From Verrucomicrobiaceae bacterium (GTDB lineage Bacteria; Verrucomicrobiota; Verrucomicrobiia; Verrucomicrobiales; Verrucomicrobiaceae): a stretch of DNA of 64,000 bases. The stretch's first letter is position 1. Each line of letters begins with the position of its first letter. Below, in pieces: positions 42,778 to 51,039 of the stretch. The notes under the pieces are model-generated. The model saw only the letters and a list, made by a program, of their open reading frames with translations. It had not been told where the DNA came from and did no database searches. Made by a program: the position numbers and the translations under genes. The stretch spans positions 186,001 through 250,000 of the forward strand of contig CANGYJ010000002.1 of NCBI GenBank assembly GCA_947458455.1. Direction: 5' to 3'.

Positions 42778-44376
42778 ATGTCCAGCCAAGCCCGATCCAC
42801 CGGCATCGTCTCCATCGCCATCCTGTGCAGCCGCATCCTCGGACTTGTGCGTGACCAGGTGCTCGGCGGCGTGTTTGGCATGAAATTCGCCGGTATCTTC
42901 ACGATGGCCTTCCGCACGCCGAACATGCTGCGGGACCTTTTTGCCGAGGGAGCGCTCTCGACGGCCTTCGTGACCACATTTTCGAAGAAGATCAAAATCG
43001 AGGGTGATGAGGCCGCGTGGGCTTTGGGACGCAAAATGATGTCTCTCTCGCTTTGCTTCATGACGATGGTGGCCGCCGCAGGCACCGCCCTGACCCCGCT
43101 GATCTTCCCGCTGCTCACGCTGGGCTGGAAGGATGAAAGCAGCGTGGCTCTCGGCGTGTGGCTAGCGCAGATCATGTATCCCTTCATCGCCATCGTGTCC
43201 CTCACGGCGCTGGTGATGGGCATGCTGAATGCCAAAAAGGTCTTCTTCGTCCCGGCGGTGGCTTCCGCGTTCTTCAACCTCGGCTGCATCATCGGCGGTT
43301 ACGCCTGCGCCTGGATCATCGACCCGCCGTTTCGCAGCGGTGTGATCACCGAAAAGAGCCTCGCAGGCTTCGCGGTGGGCACGCTGATCGGCGGGCTGAT
43401 GCAGCTCGCGGTGCAGCTTCCTTCGTTGAAGCGCGTCGGCTTCCGTTTCGGCATCGACTTCGGCTGGAAAGACAGCGGCGTGAAGGAGGTGCTGCATCTG
43501 ATGTGGCCCTCGCTCGTCGCGGCGAGCGGCACGCAGGTGAATGTGTTTCTCAATTCGATCTTTGCCTCGTTCACACCCGGCCAGGAGGCTGCCGCAGGCT
43601 GGCTGGGTTATGCGCAGCGGCTTCAACAACTCCCACTCGGCCTTTTCGGCGTGGCCGTGGCCACGGTGACGCTGCCGATGCTCTCACGTCTGGCCACCGA
43701 AGGCATCACGCCAGCCTTTCGCGGTGCTTTGGCAAAGGGCCTGCGCCTCGTGCTCTTCCTCACGCTGCCCTGCGCCGCCGGCCTAGCCTTGCTCTCACAT
43801 GAGATCATCTCCGTCATCTTCGAGCACGGCCGCGTGAGTGCCTTTGATGTGGCTCAAACCGCCGCGCCGCTCCAGGCCTTCGCCTTCGGTCTCGTCTTCT
43901 ACGCCGCCATCAAGGTGCTGCAGCCGTCCTTTTACTCCATCGGCAAGCGCTTCATCCCGATGTACACCTCGCTCGCCGTGATCGCCTTCACCGCAGGGGC
44001 GAATGCCTTCACCGTCTTCGTGTTGAAGTGGGACCACACCGCGCTCGCCTGGGGTACCGCCATCGGCCTGGCGCTGAATTTCAGCGTGCTCTACCTCGCC
44101 ATGCGGAAATTCGCTCAAGGCCTCGAAACCACCTCGTTGCTGACCTCGCTGGGCCGCATCAGCCTCGCCTCTGCGGCGATGGGCGGGCTTTGCCTCGCGT
44201 CGAAATTCACGCTGATGGCGGATTGGACGCATCTGAGTACACTCGCCCGCTGCGGCACGCTCGGCGTCACCATCGCCGCCGGTGCGGTGGTCTATTTTGC
44301 CCTCACGAAGATGCTCAAGGTCGAGGAGTCCGGCGAGTTCCTCTCGATCGTGAGCCGCCGCTTCGGCAAACGTTGA
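42778..44376 (+). CDS. murJ: lipid II flippase MurJ
   Basis: Flips lipid II across the inner membrane for peptidoglycan synthesis. About 532 residues, roughly 14 helices of the MOP superfamily. Diagnostic N-terminus: ILCSRILGLVRDQVLGGVFG, then FRTPNMLRDLFAEGALSTAF, including the conserved RxxN/RDLFAEG patch. Later GMLNAKKVFFVPAVASAFFN and ARGL-like GYAQRLQQLPLGLFGVAVAT are typical. The start at 42778 is taken because upstream codons are non-family. The next gene follows after 6 bp. Confidence 0.93.
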   Translation: MSSQARSTGIVSIAILCSRILGLVRDQVLGGVFGMKFAGIFTMAFRTPNMLRDLFAEGALSTAFVTTFSKKIKIEGDEAAWALGRKMMSLSLCFMTMVAAAGTALTPLIFPLLTLGWKDESSVALGVWLAQIMYPFIAIVSLTALVMGMLNAKKVFFVPAVASAFFNLGCIIGGYACAWIIDPPFRSGVITEKSLAGFAVGTLIGGLMQLAVQLPSLKRVGFRFGIDFGWKDSGVKEVLHLMWPSLVAASGTQVNVFLNSIFASFTPGQEAAAGWLGYAQRLQQLPLGLFGVAVATVTLPMLSRLATEGITPAFRGALAKGLRLVLFLTLPCAAGLALLSHEIISVIFEHGRVSAFDVAQTAAPLQAFAFGLVFYAAIKVLQPSFYSIGKRFIPMYTSLAVIAFTAGANAFTVFVLKWDHTALAWGTAIGLALNFSVLYLAMRKFAQGLETTSLLTSLGRISLASAAMGGLCLASKFTLMADWTHLSTLARCGTLGVTIAAGAVVYFALTKMLKVEESGEFLSIVSRRFGKR

Positions 44377-44382
44377 TCTCGC

Positions 44383-44979
44383 ATGCAAACTCAGCGCCTC
44401 TGGCTCCAGGTGATCGCCTTTCTCGCTCTCGTGTGGGCGGGTGTGGCGGCGGTGATGTGGGCCACGGAAGATGACGTTTTCACGCCCGAGAAGACGCTGG
44501 CCCTCATGAACGAAGCACCCTGGCTCGAAGACGAGCGCCTCGGCCACGAGCAGCGCATGCAGCATCTGGATCAGGTGATCACCTCAGTCGTGAAGCTCGA
44601 CTTCACCCAGCGTGCCCGCATGCGTGAGGATGGTGAAGAGACCATCGAGCGCTTCATGAAATCCCTCAGCGACGAGGAAAAGGGCGAGTACATCGGCCGC
44701 GTGGTCGAGGAGCACTTCAACGCCGTGATGAAGGGCATCGACAAACTCCCTGCCGAGGACCGCCGCCGCATCGTGGGCACCATTCACCGCGACATGAAGA
44801 AACGCGCCGCGAAGAACCCGGAGATGCAATTGCTCATGGACATGGACCCAGCCGGCTTTGAGAAGAACTTCACCCAGGACATGGGCCTCTTCTTCAAAGA
44901 AGCCCCGCTCAGCGCCAAGCTGGAGATGGCCCCGATGCTCGAAGCCTTCCACGCTCGCATGCAGGGTCTGCGGAGGTAA
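44383..44979 (+). CDS. single-helix membrane protein of unknown function
   Basis: 198 residues with one N-terminal helix (VIAFLALVWAGVAAVMWATE) that may anchor it to the inner membrane. The rest is a charged, almost wholly helical domain (DERLGHEQRMQHLDQVITSV, PAEDRRRIVGTIHRDMKKRA). It begins 6 bp after murJ, so it is probably co-transcribed, and a cell-envelope role is likely. No family recognised. Confidence 0.7.
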   Translation: MQTQRLWLQVIAFLALVWAGVAAVMWATEDDVFTPEKTLALMNEAPWLEDERLGHEQRMQHLDQVITSVVKLDFTQRARMREDGEETIERFMKSLSDEEKGEYIGRVVEEHFNAVMKGIDKLPAEDRRRIVGTIHRDMKKRAAKNPEMQLLMDMDPAGFEKNFTQDMGLFFKEAPLSAKLEMAPMLEAFHARMQGLRR

Positions 44980-44988
44980 AAGGAAGCA

Positions 44989-45744
44989 TCACCCCACCAC
45001 CAGCTCCACCGGGCAGTGGTCGCTGCCGTGGATGTCATCGCGGATGAGGCATTGCTTCAAAGCGGGGCGCAGCTTCTCGGAGGCCAGCCAGTAGTCGAGC
45101 CGCCAGCCGATGTTTTTGGCGCGGGCATCCGGCGTGCGCTGCGTCCACCAGGTGTAGCGGCCGGGATTCGGATCAAACTGGCGGAAGACATCGAGAAAGC
45201 CCGCTTCGAGGTGGCGGGTGAGGCTGGCGCGTTCCTCATCGCTGAAACCGGGGTTCATGCGGTTCGATTTGGGATTGGCGAGGTCAATCTCCTGATGGGC
45301 GCAGTTCAGATCTCCACAGGCGATGACGGGCTTTTTCTGCTCCAGCTTCTTTAGATAGGCGCGGTAGGCATCGTCCCAGGAAAGGCGGTAGCTCAGGCGA
45401 GCCAGCTCGGCCTGCGAATTGGGCGTGTACACATTCACCACATAGAAATCGGGATACTCCACGGTGATGAGGCGACCCTCGCGATCGTGCTCGCCGATGC
45501 CTAGGCCGAGCGACTGCGAGAGCACGGGCAGGCGGCTGAGGATGAGCGTGCCGGAATATCCCTTCTTCTCCGCGCTGTTCCAGACGGCGTGGTAACCCTC
45601 GAACCAGCTCAGATCGACCTGCTCCTGCTGCGCCTTCGTTTCTTGAAGGCAGATCACATCGGCATCACCGCCGGTCAGGTACTCACGAAGGCCTTTGTTG
45701 AGGGAGGCACGGATGCCGTTGACGTTCCAGGAGGTGAGTTTCAT
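44989..45744 (-). CDS. xth: exodeoxyribonuclease III (AP endonuclease)
   Basis: Base-excision-repair nuclease, 251 residues. Motifs: MKLTSWNVNGIRASL at the start, ICLQETKAQQ with the metal-binding Glu, YSGTLILSR, VVNVYTPNSQ, ACGDLNCAHQEIDLANP with the catalytic Asp/Asn, GFSDEERASL, and GSDHCPVELV with the terminal Asp-His pair. The start at 45744 is the standard one; the upstream ATG at 45801 adds 19 unrelated residues. Convergent with the murJ operon. Confidence 0.93.
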   Translation of the reverse strand: MKLTSWNVNGIRASLNKGLREYLTGGDADVICLQETKAQQEQVDLSWFEGYHAVWNSAEKKGYSGTLILSRLPVLSQSLGLGIGEHDREGRLITVEYPDFYVVNVYTPNSQAELARLSYRLSWDDAYRAYLKKLEQKKPVIACGDLNCAHQEIDLANPKSNRMNPGFSDEERASLTRHLEAGFLDVFRQFDPNPGRYTWWTQRTPDARAKNIGWRLDYWLASEKLRPALKQCLIRDDIHGSDHCPVELVVG

Positions 45745-45812
45745 GCGGCCGCCAGCAGTACACGGCAATGTGCTTGCCGCAATAGCCGCCCGGCCCATCA
45801 TGGCGGCCCTCC

Positions 45813-46817
45813 ATGAAATTCCCGACGCTCCTCACGCTCTCCGCCGCGCTCGCTTTGACCTCCTGTGACAAACCACAGGAAGTCGCCAAGGAAGCCCCCA
45901 AGCCCGTCGAGACCCCCAAAGTCGAAAAGAAGGTCGAAGCTGCCGTGGAGCCTGTCGGTCAGCACACCGATGAGATCTTCAAAAAGGCCGCCAATCCCGT
46001 GGATGTGGGCGCTTTCGGCAGTGATCAGCCGGTGGAGCGGGCCGACCTGCCGAAGCGCGGTGTGATCGTCTTTGGCAAGCAAGAGGTGGAGCACGATCCC
46101 CGCGAGCACTGGGAGCAGTGGAACTGGAAAAGCTTCCAAGCGAAGCGCGGGGGCCGCTATCACGTGCGCCTGACCTACACGATGCCCTTCGCCAGCACGC
46201 AGACGCAGTTCCGCTTTGGCCAGCAGGCGCTCAAAAACACGCTCCAAGCTGCCCCCGAACCCACGAAGCATTACCTCGGTGAAATCTATGTCGATCAGCC
46301 CGGCGATTATGCTTTCGCCTTGTTTGCACCCGCCAGCGCCGCTGAGAAAAAGATCGAGATCCATGAGCTGGCCCTCATTCCCGCCCCCGAAGGCCCCATG
46401 AGCGTGCAGGCCGCCGATGGCAGCATCACGCTGGAAGCCAAAACCGCCACCACTTGGTCCGAAGCCATGCGCTACGAACCCAAGCCCGAGAAGAACTGCC
46501 TCGGCTTCTGGACCAGCGAAGAGGACTTCGCCGAGTGGGAATTCGAAGTCAGCAAGCCCGGCAAATTCAACGTGAGCGTGTTTTACGGCTGCGGCGGTGG
46601 CAACAACGGCAGTGAAGTGACTGTGAAGAGCGGCGGCACCGAATGGAAGTTCACCACGGCGGACACCGGCGGCTTCCAAAACTGGCAGGAAGCGAAACTC
46701 GGCCAGCTCGAGATCACCCAAGCCGGCAAGACCTTCCTCGCCGTCGATCCCGTGACCAAAGTGAAGTCCGCCGTGCTCGATGTGCAGCGCGTGGTGCTCA
46801 CGCCCCTTGCAAAGTGA
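45813..46817 (+). CDS. lipoprotein with C-terminal carbohydrate-binding-like domain
   Basis: 334 residues. Signal peptide with lipobox LTSCDKP, then a Lys/Pro/Glu-rich spacer (EVAKEAPKPVETPKVEKKVE). Two beta-rich domains follow: one around GRYHVRLTYTMPFASTQTQF, and a C-terminal one with EFEVSKPGKFNVSVFYGCGG and KTFLAVDPVTKVKSAVLDVQ. The latter resembles the CBM6/DUF5077-like modules attached to Verrucomicrobial fucosidases and sulfatases. There is no catalytic domain. Its last 20 bp overlap the convergent antiporter gene. Confidence 0.65.
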   Translation: MKFPTLLTLSAALALTSCDKPQEVAKEAPKPVETPKVEKKVEAAVEPVGQHTDEIFKKAANPVDVGAFGSDQPVERADLPKRGVIVFGKQEVEHDPREHWEQWNWKSFQAKRGGRYHVRLTYTMPFASTQTQFRFGQQALKNTLQAAPEPTKHYLGEIYVDQPGDYAFALFAPASAAEKKIEIHELALIPAPEGPMSVQAADGSITLEAKTATTWSEAMRYEPKPEKNCLGFWTSEEDFAEWEFEVSKPGKFNVSVFYGCGGGNNGSEVTVKSGGTEWKFTTADTGGFQNWQEAKLGQLEITQAGKTFLAVDPVTKVKSAVLDVQRVVLTPLAK

Positions 46818-48492
46818 TCGCCGCATCCGCCACGGCGCGGCTGGCTTCTTGCTCGTCGTTGATGACGACGGTGGCACCGAGGCGTTTGAGGCGCTCGACA
46901 TCGCTGGCGAACCTCGCCCGGGCGAGCACGGGGATGTCGGGACGGGATTCGCGGATGATGGCGAGGGCCTGCGCATTGATGAGGGCATCGGGAAAGGTCA
47001 GGGCGACGAGGCGAGCCTTGGCGAGCTGGGTGAGCTCCCATGTTTCCTGATGCGTGGCATCGGCGAAGAGCACCGTCTGGCCATGGCGCTTCAATTGGCG
47101 CACGGTTTCGGCGTTCAGCTCGATGACGAGTGTGGTCACGCCGCTATCGAGCAGCTCTTTGTTGAGCTTTTCACCCACCGGGCCATGGCCGCAGATGATG
47201 GCGTGATCGTGCATGCCTTTCACGCGTTGGCGGAGCTCACCGGCATCACTCAGCGCGACCTTGCGGCGACCCCAACCGCGTTTTTCGAGCCAGATGGCGA
47301 GTGGGGTGCCAAAGCGCATCGCGGCCGGTAAAAGGCCCATCGAAAGGGCGGAGGCGGAAAGCAGGATCTGCTGCGTCGAATCGCTCCACAGCGCGGATTC
47401 GCCCGCCAGCCGCAAAAGGACGAGCGAGAACTCACCCGCGCTGCACAGACCAATGCCCGCCATCAGCGCCTGGCGATGCGCGAGGCCGAGCTTTCGTGCG
47501 ATGGTGGTGATGAGGGCTGTTTTGCCAAGCATCAGCACGAGCGTGAGCGCGAGGATCGGCTGCCAGTGCTGCGCGGCCATCTTCACATCAATCATGAGGC
47601 CGACGGTGACGAAGAAAAGTGTCAAAAACAGATCCTTCAGCGGCATCACATCGGCGAGGATGCGGTGCTTGAAGATGGATTCGCTGACCGCGAGGCCCGC
47701 CACGAAGGCCCCGAGAGCCAGCCCGAGCCCGAGCAGCCCACCGGTGAACGCGAGACCCACGCAGCAGCCGATGACAGTCAGCGTGAAGAGCTCGCGATTG
47801 CGGGTGCGGGTGACCGCATTGAGCAGCCAGGGAATGATCCAGCGTGCCGCCACGCCGGCGAAGACGACAAACAAAGCCCCACGCAGCACCAAACTGCCCA
47901 GGCTGGCTCCCAGCGCCTTTGTTTCACCCGGCTGCGGCAAAATGAGCGGCACGAGAAGGAAGAACGCGATGATGAACAGATCTTGGAAGATCGCCACGGC
48001 CAGCGCCATGCGAGCACCGGGACTCGATTCGAGGCCGAGATCCTGAAAGCTCTTCAAACTCACGGCCGTGGAGCTCATCGCCAGCGCCACGCCGAGCACC
48101 ACCGCGCCTTGCCAGCCGATGCCAAAGCCAAAAACCACCGCCGCCGCCAGTGCGATGCACAGGCCCATTTGGAACCCACCACCCACGAAAGCCAGCCGCC
48201 GCAGGTATTTCAGCTCACCCAGTGAGAACTCCAGGCCCAGCGTGAACATCAGCAGCACCACGCCAAACTCCGCCATGTTGGCAATCTGCGCCTGCGAATC
48301 ACCTCCGCCGAGCAGCGTCATGATGCCGGAATTGGCAATGACCACGCCGCAGAGGAAATAGCCGGCGAGCAGCGATTGCTGGAGCCGCAGCAGCAACAGC
48401 GACACGAGCACCACGCCGCCCAGCATCACCGCGAGCAGGGCGAAGATGGGCGGAATCGTTTCAGCAGCGGCCAAGGGCAGATCAAAAAGCAT
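46798..48492 (-). CDS. CPA2 monovalent cation:proton antiporter with TrkA-N domain
   Basis: Exports K+ or Na+ for protons across the inner membrane. About 564 residues: around 12 helices with [39 protein letters not shown] and [18 protein letters not shown] cytoplasmic Rossmann domain follows, starting [19 protein letters not shown] (GxGxxG-like NAD site) at about residue 425, as in KefB/YbaL/RosB. No ancillary KefF/G gene is adjacent. The start at 48492 (MLFDLPLA) is preferred over 48501 or 48522. Confidence 0.85.
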   Translation of the reverse strand: MLFDLPLAAAETIPPIFALLAVMLGGVVLVSLLLLRLQQSLLAGYFLCGVVIANSGIMTLLGGGDSQAQIANMAEFGVVLLMFTLGLEFSLGELKYLRRLAFVGGGFQMGLCIALAAAVVFGFGIGWQGAVVLGVALAMSSTAVSLKSFQDLGLESSPGARMALAVAIFQDLFIIAFFLLVPLILPQPGETKALGASLGSLVLRGALFVVFAGVAARWIIPWLLNAVTRTRNRELFTLTVIGCCVGLAFTGGLLGLGLALGAFVAGLAVSESIFKHRILADVMPLKDLFLTLFFVTVGLMIDVKMAAQHWQPILALTLVLMLGKTALITTIARKLGLAHRQALMAGIGLCSAGEFSLVLLRLAGESALWSDSTQQILLSASALSMGLLPAAMRFGTPLAIWLEKRGWGRRKVALSDAGELRQRVKGMHDHAIICGHGPVGEKLNKELLDSGVTTLVIELNAETVRQLKRHGQTVLFADATHQETWELTQLAKARLVALTFPDALINAQALAIIRESRPDIPVLARARFASDVERLKRLGATVVINDEQEASRAVADAAITLQGA

Positions 48493-48583
48493 GCGCGGCA
48501 TCCATCCTCGCGTTTGCGGCACGGATCAAATGCTTGGGTGCCGGGTTGCTTCTCTCCTTGAAAACAGCCCCGCCTCCCGCATC

Positions 48584-49096
48584 ATGACCGCCCGTATGAC
48601 GAAAACCGCCCGTTTCATCGCCTTCGCAGCCAGTTTGGCCCTCGCGTCCTGCCAGAATCCCGCCGATCCTGCTGCCAACGTCAGCGATCCGTATGCCTCG
48701 AACTACAACGACGGCTTCTACAATCCCTACCCCGGCCAGGGTGGACACGTGCAGCCCGGCGCCCAGCCGCCGCCCTCCTACCAGACGCCTCCTGTGACGG
48801 CCGAGGCCCCGCCACCCGAGCCTCCTGCCAATCCGTATGCCTTTGGCGGTGCCGAATCGAAGCCTGCTGCCTCATCCACGAGCAGCAGCTCGTCGAAAAA
48901 GCCCACCACGAGCTCCTCGAAGTCGAAATCCAAGTCGAAGCCGAAATCCTCCAGCGTCTCGAAGTACACCGTCTCGAAGGGTGATTCGCTCTACGCCATC
49001 GCGTTGAAGAAAAAGACCACCGTGGCGAAGCTCAAGGCCGCCAACGGCCTCAAGAGCGATCTCATCCGCCCAGGTCAAGCGCTCAAAATCCCCTGA
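48584..49096 (+). CDS. LysM-domain lipoprotein
   Basis: About 170 residues: signal peptide with lipobox ALASCQNP, a Pro/Tyr-rich stretch ([20 protein letters not shown]), a Ser/Lys low-complexity linker ([20 protein letters not shown]) and a C-terminal LysM motif ([20 protein letters not shown] ... [11 protein letters not shown]). LysM binds peptidoglycan or chitin-like glycans, so it probably tethers to the wall. Start at 48584 or 48596. Divergent from the antiporter and upstream of the sigma-factor operon. Confidence 0.8.
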   Translation: MTARMTKTARFIAFAASLALASCQNPADPAANVSDPYASNYNDGFYNPYPGQGGHVQPGAQPPPSYQTPPVTAEAPPPEPPANPYAFGGAESKPAASSTSSSSSKKPTTSSSKSKSKSKPKSSSVSKYTVSKGDSLYAIALKKKTTVAKLKAANGLKSDLIRPGQALKIP

Positions 49097-49161
49097 TTCG
49101 AGTCCCCTGGCTTGAATAAACCGGCTGCGTCCGGCGTCCGAAACCCGCCTTTAACCTGAAA

Positions 49162-49779
49162 ATGTCCGCCGCCGCCCCTGCCGCGACTGATCCCGTCGAG
49201 CCACTCGACGTCGATCTCGTCAAACGGAGCCAGGCGGGAGACACGCGTGCGTTCGATCTGCTCGTCACACGCTACCGGTCGAGGATCTACGCCATGACTT
49301 ACCATCTCATCCAGAATGAAACCGAGGCCTGGGACCTCGCGCAGGAGGCCTTCATCAAGGCCTGGCGGGCCCTGCCGAATTTCAAGCTGGATGCCGCCTT
49401 CTACACCTGGCTCTACCGCATCGCCCACAACGTGACCTACGACTGGCTGCGGAAGAAAAAGATCCAGGGAGATGGCGAGTTCGATGACGAGCGCACCGAG
49501 CACCGTGCGATGCCCGGCTCCCGCACCGCGCCGCAGGGCTTTGACGCCCCGGATCGGGCCATGAAGCGCCAAGAACTCGGCTGCCGCATTCAGGACGCCA
49601 TCGCCCGCCTCTCGCCGGATCACCGCCAGGCGATCGTGCTCAGAGAAATCGAAGGTCTCTCGTATGAAGAGATCGCCGAGATGATGAAATGCTCGCTCGG
49701 CACCGTCATGTCCCGTCTTTTTTACGCCCGCAAGAAACTCCAGGAAATGCTCAAGGACACCTATGAAAACCCCGTCTGA
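49162..49779 (+). CDS. RNA polymerase ECF sigma factor (RpoE-like)
   Basis: 205 residues. Sigma region 2: RAFDLLVTRYRSRIYAMTYH, DLAQEAFIKAWRALPNFK and FYTWLYRIAHNVTYDWLRKK. Region 4: IQDAIARLSPDHRQAIVLRE, GLSYEEIAEMMKCSLGTVMS and RLFYARKKLQEML. Length and layout fit group ECF sigma-70 factors. Its 3' end overlaps the following membrane-anchored gene by 17 bp, the standard sigma/anti-sigma coupling. Confidence 0.92.
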   Translation: MSAAAPAATDPVEPLDVDLVKRSQAGDTRAFDLLVTRYRSRIYAMTYHLIQNETEAWDLAQEAFIKAWRALPNFKLDAAFYTWLYRIAHNVTYDWLRKKKIQGDGEFDDERTEHRAMPGSRTAPQGFDAPDRAMKRQELGCRIQDAIARLSPDHRQAIVLREIEGLSYEEIAEMMKCSLGTVMSRLFYARKKLQEMLKDTYENPV

Positions 49780-50407
49780 TGAAAACCACGATCTCATCCG
49801 CTGGCTCGACGGTGAAATGACCGCCGATGAACGCCGCACTTTTGAGGCCACCCTCCAAAACGACCCCGAGCTCGCCGCCGAGGCCGAATCCATGCGCCAA
49901 CTGAGCGAAAGTCTCAAGACGCACCTCCCCGCCGAGATGCCCGTGCCACACGCGGACTTCTTCAACTCGCAAATCCAGGTCCGCATCGCCCAGATGGACC
50001 TCGACGAGGCACGTGAACGCGAAAAGGCCGCCGCATCCACCGCTAGCTGGTTCTCCTGGCTGCGCATGCCTTGGCTGGCCGGAGCAGCCGCAGCCGCAGC
50101 CGCGTTTGCCATCGCGGGCCTTGTTTGGACGCAAAACAGCTCCAGCGGCACCAGCACCATCGCCAGTACCTACACGCCGAATCCCGCCGTTCACGCCCAG
50201 GTCTTCCACTCCTCCGATGCTCAGGCCACCGTCCTCATGCTCGATGGCCTAGAGCCCGTCCCTGCCGAGAAAAAGATCGTCGGCTTCCGCGTCCACCGCG
50301 CCGAATCCGATGCCGAATTGGCTACGACGACCCTCTTTGATGAAAACGGCGCTGTTTTGGCCGTCGTGGCGATGAATGCCAAAGGCCAACCGACCCTGCT
50401 CCAATGA
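49763..50407 (+). CDS. putative anti-sigma factor
   Basis: 214 residues. The N-terminal part resembles the zinc-less anti-sigma domain (HDLIRWLDGEMTADERRTFE, then LQNDPELAAEAESMRQLSES). One transmembrane helix at about 103-125 (WLAGAAAAAAAFAIAGLVWT) is followed by an outer domain. It would hold the ECF sigma factor at the membrane until cut; RseP at 28 kb is a possible protease. No HxxxCxxC zinc motif. The start overlaps the sigma gene by 17 bp. The stop overlaps the next ATG (ATGA). Confidence 0.78.
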   Translation: MKTPSDENHDLIRWLDGEMTADERRTFEATLQNDPELAAEAESMRQLSESLKTHLPAEMPVPHADFFNSQIQVRIAQMDLDEAREREKAAASTASWFSWLRMPWLAGAAAAAAAFAIAGLVWTQNSSSGTSTIASTYTPNPAVHAQVFHSSDAQATVLMLDGLEPVPAEKKIVGFRVHRAESDAELATTTLFDENGAVLAVVAMNAKGQPTLLQ

Positions 50408-50535
50408 TGAATGAGGAATTCAGAATGACGAAAGAATATCCAATTCCCAAGTCCGAAGTACATCCCCGCAAAGCGTGGCTTCGTGCCTGGTGCTTCCTCA
50501 TTCTTTCGTCCTTCCTCATTCTGAATTCATCATTC
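50403..50535. repeat. GAATTCAGAATGA-type inverted repeat forming a signal peptide
   Basis: Left arm from about 50403 to 50436 contains GAGGAATTCAGAATGACGAA. Right arm 50497-50535 contains TCATTCTGAATTCATCATTC. The arms are reverse complements with a small gap. Both arms are inside the coding sequence at 50404-50982. Confidence 0.8.
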
Positions 50536-50982
50536 TGCCCTGCTCAGCAGCCCGCTCCGGTTCCCGCCAAAAAACCCGCCACCGATGGCAAAGTCTGGGG
50601 TGCCCTCGTCTATGCCACGACGGATGCCGCCAAGCTCACTGGCAGCTCCGAAAAGGCACCGGAGAACCAAAAAGACCTCTTCGGCCGTCTCGGGAAGGTC
50701 TTCATGCCTTACACGCACTTTGAGATCATCGGCCAGCACGTCCAGGATGTGTTTCGCGAGTATGAATCGTGGGTCGTCCCCTCCCGCGATCTGTTTTTGA
50801 AGATCGACTCCAAAGGCCCCGCGCCAGATGGCGGCATGAATCTCCACCTCCAGGTCTGGCGTGAGCAGCAGGTGCTCGTCAAAACGGATGCCGTGCTGCA
50901 CCCCGGAAGCCCGCTCTTCATCGGCGGCCCGAAGTGGCGGGATGGTCAGCTCCTCTTCGTGCTCGATCTGGCGAAGAAGTAA
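50404..50982 (+). CDS. exported protein whose leader is built from an inverted repeat
   Basis: 192 residues, function unknown. The start codon (ATGATGAATG) and first residues MMNEEFRMTKE come from the left arm of a palindromic repeat. The hydrophobic core FLILSSFLILNSSFCPAQQP comes from the right arm. The mature part has ALVYATTDAAKLTGSS and a possible beta-rich domain (GMNLHLQVWREQQVLVKTDA). It overlaps the anti-sigma gene by 4 bp, so it is the third gene of the sigma operon. Whether the long leader is cleaved (AQQ) or the protein stays anchored is unclear. Confidence 0.65.
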   Translation: MMNEEFRMTKEYPIPKSEVHPRKAWLRAWCFLILSSFLILNSSFCPAQQPAPVPAKKPATDGKVWGALVYATTDAAKLTGSSEKAPENQKDLFGRLGKVFMPYTHFEIIGQHVQDVFREYESWVVPSRDLFLKIDSKGPAPDGGMNLHLQVWREQQVLVKTDAVLHPGSPLFIGGPKWRDGQLLFVLDLAKK

Positions 50983-51039
50983 CCACGCCGGCGCGGTTTC
51001 TTGTAGCTCCTGCACGGCGGACTGCGTAGTCTCAGGGTC

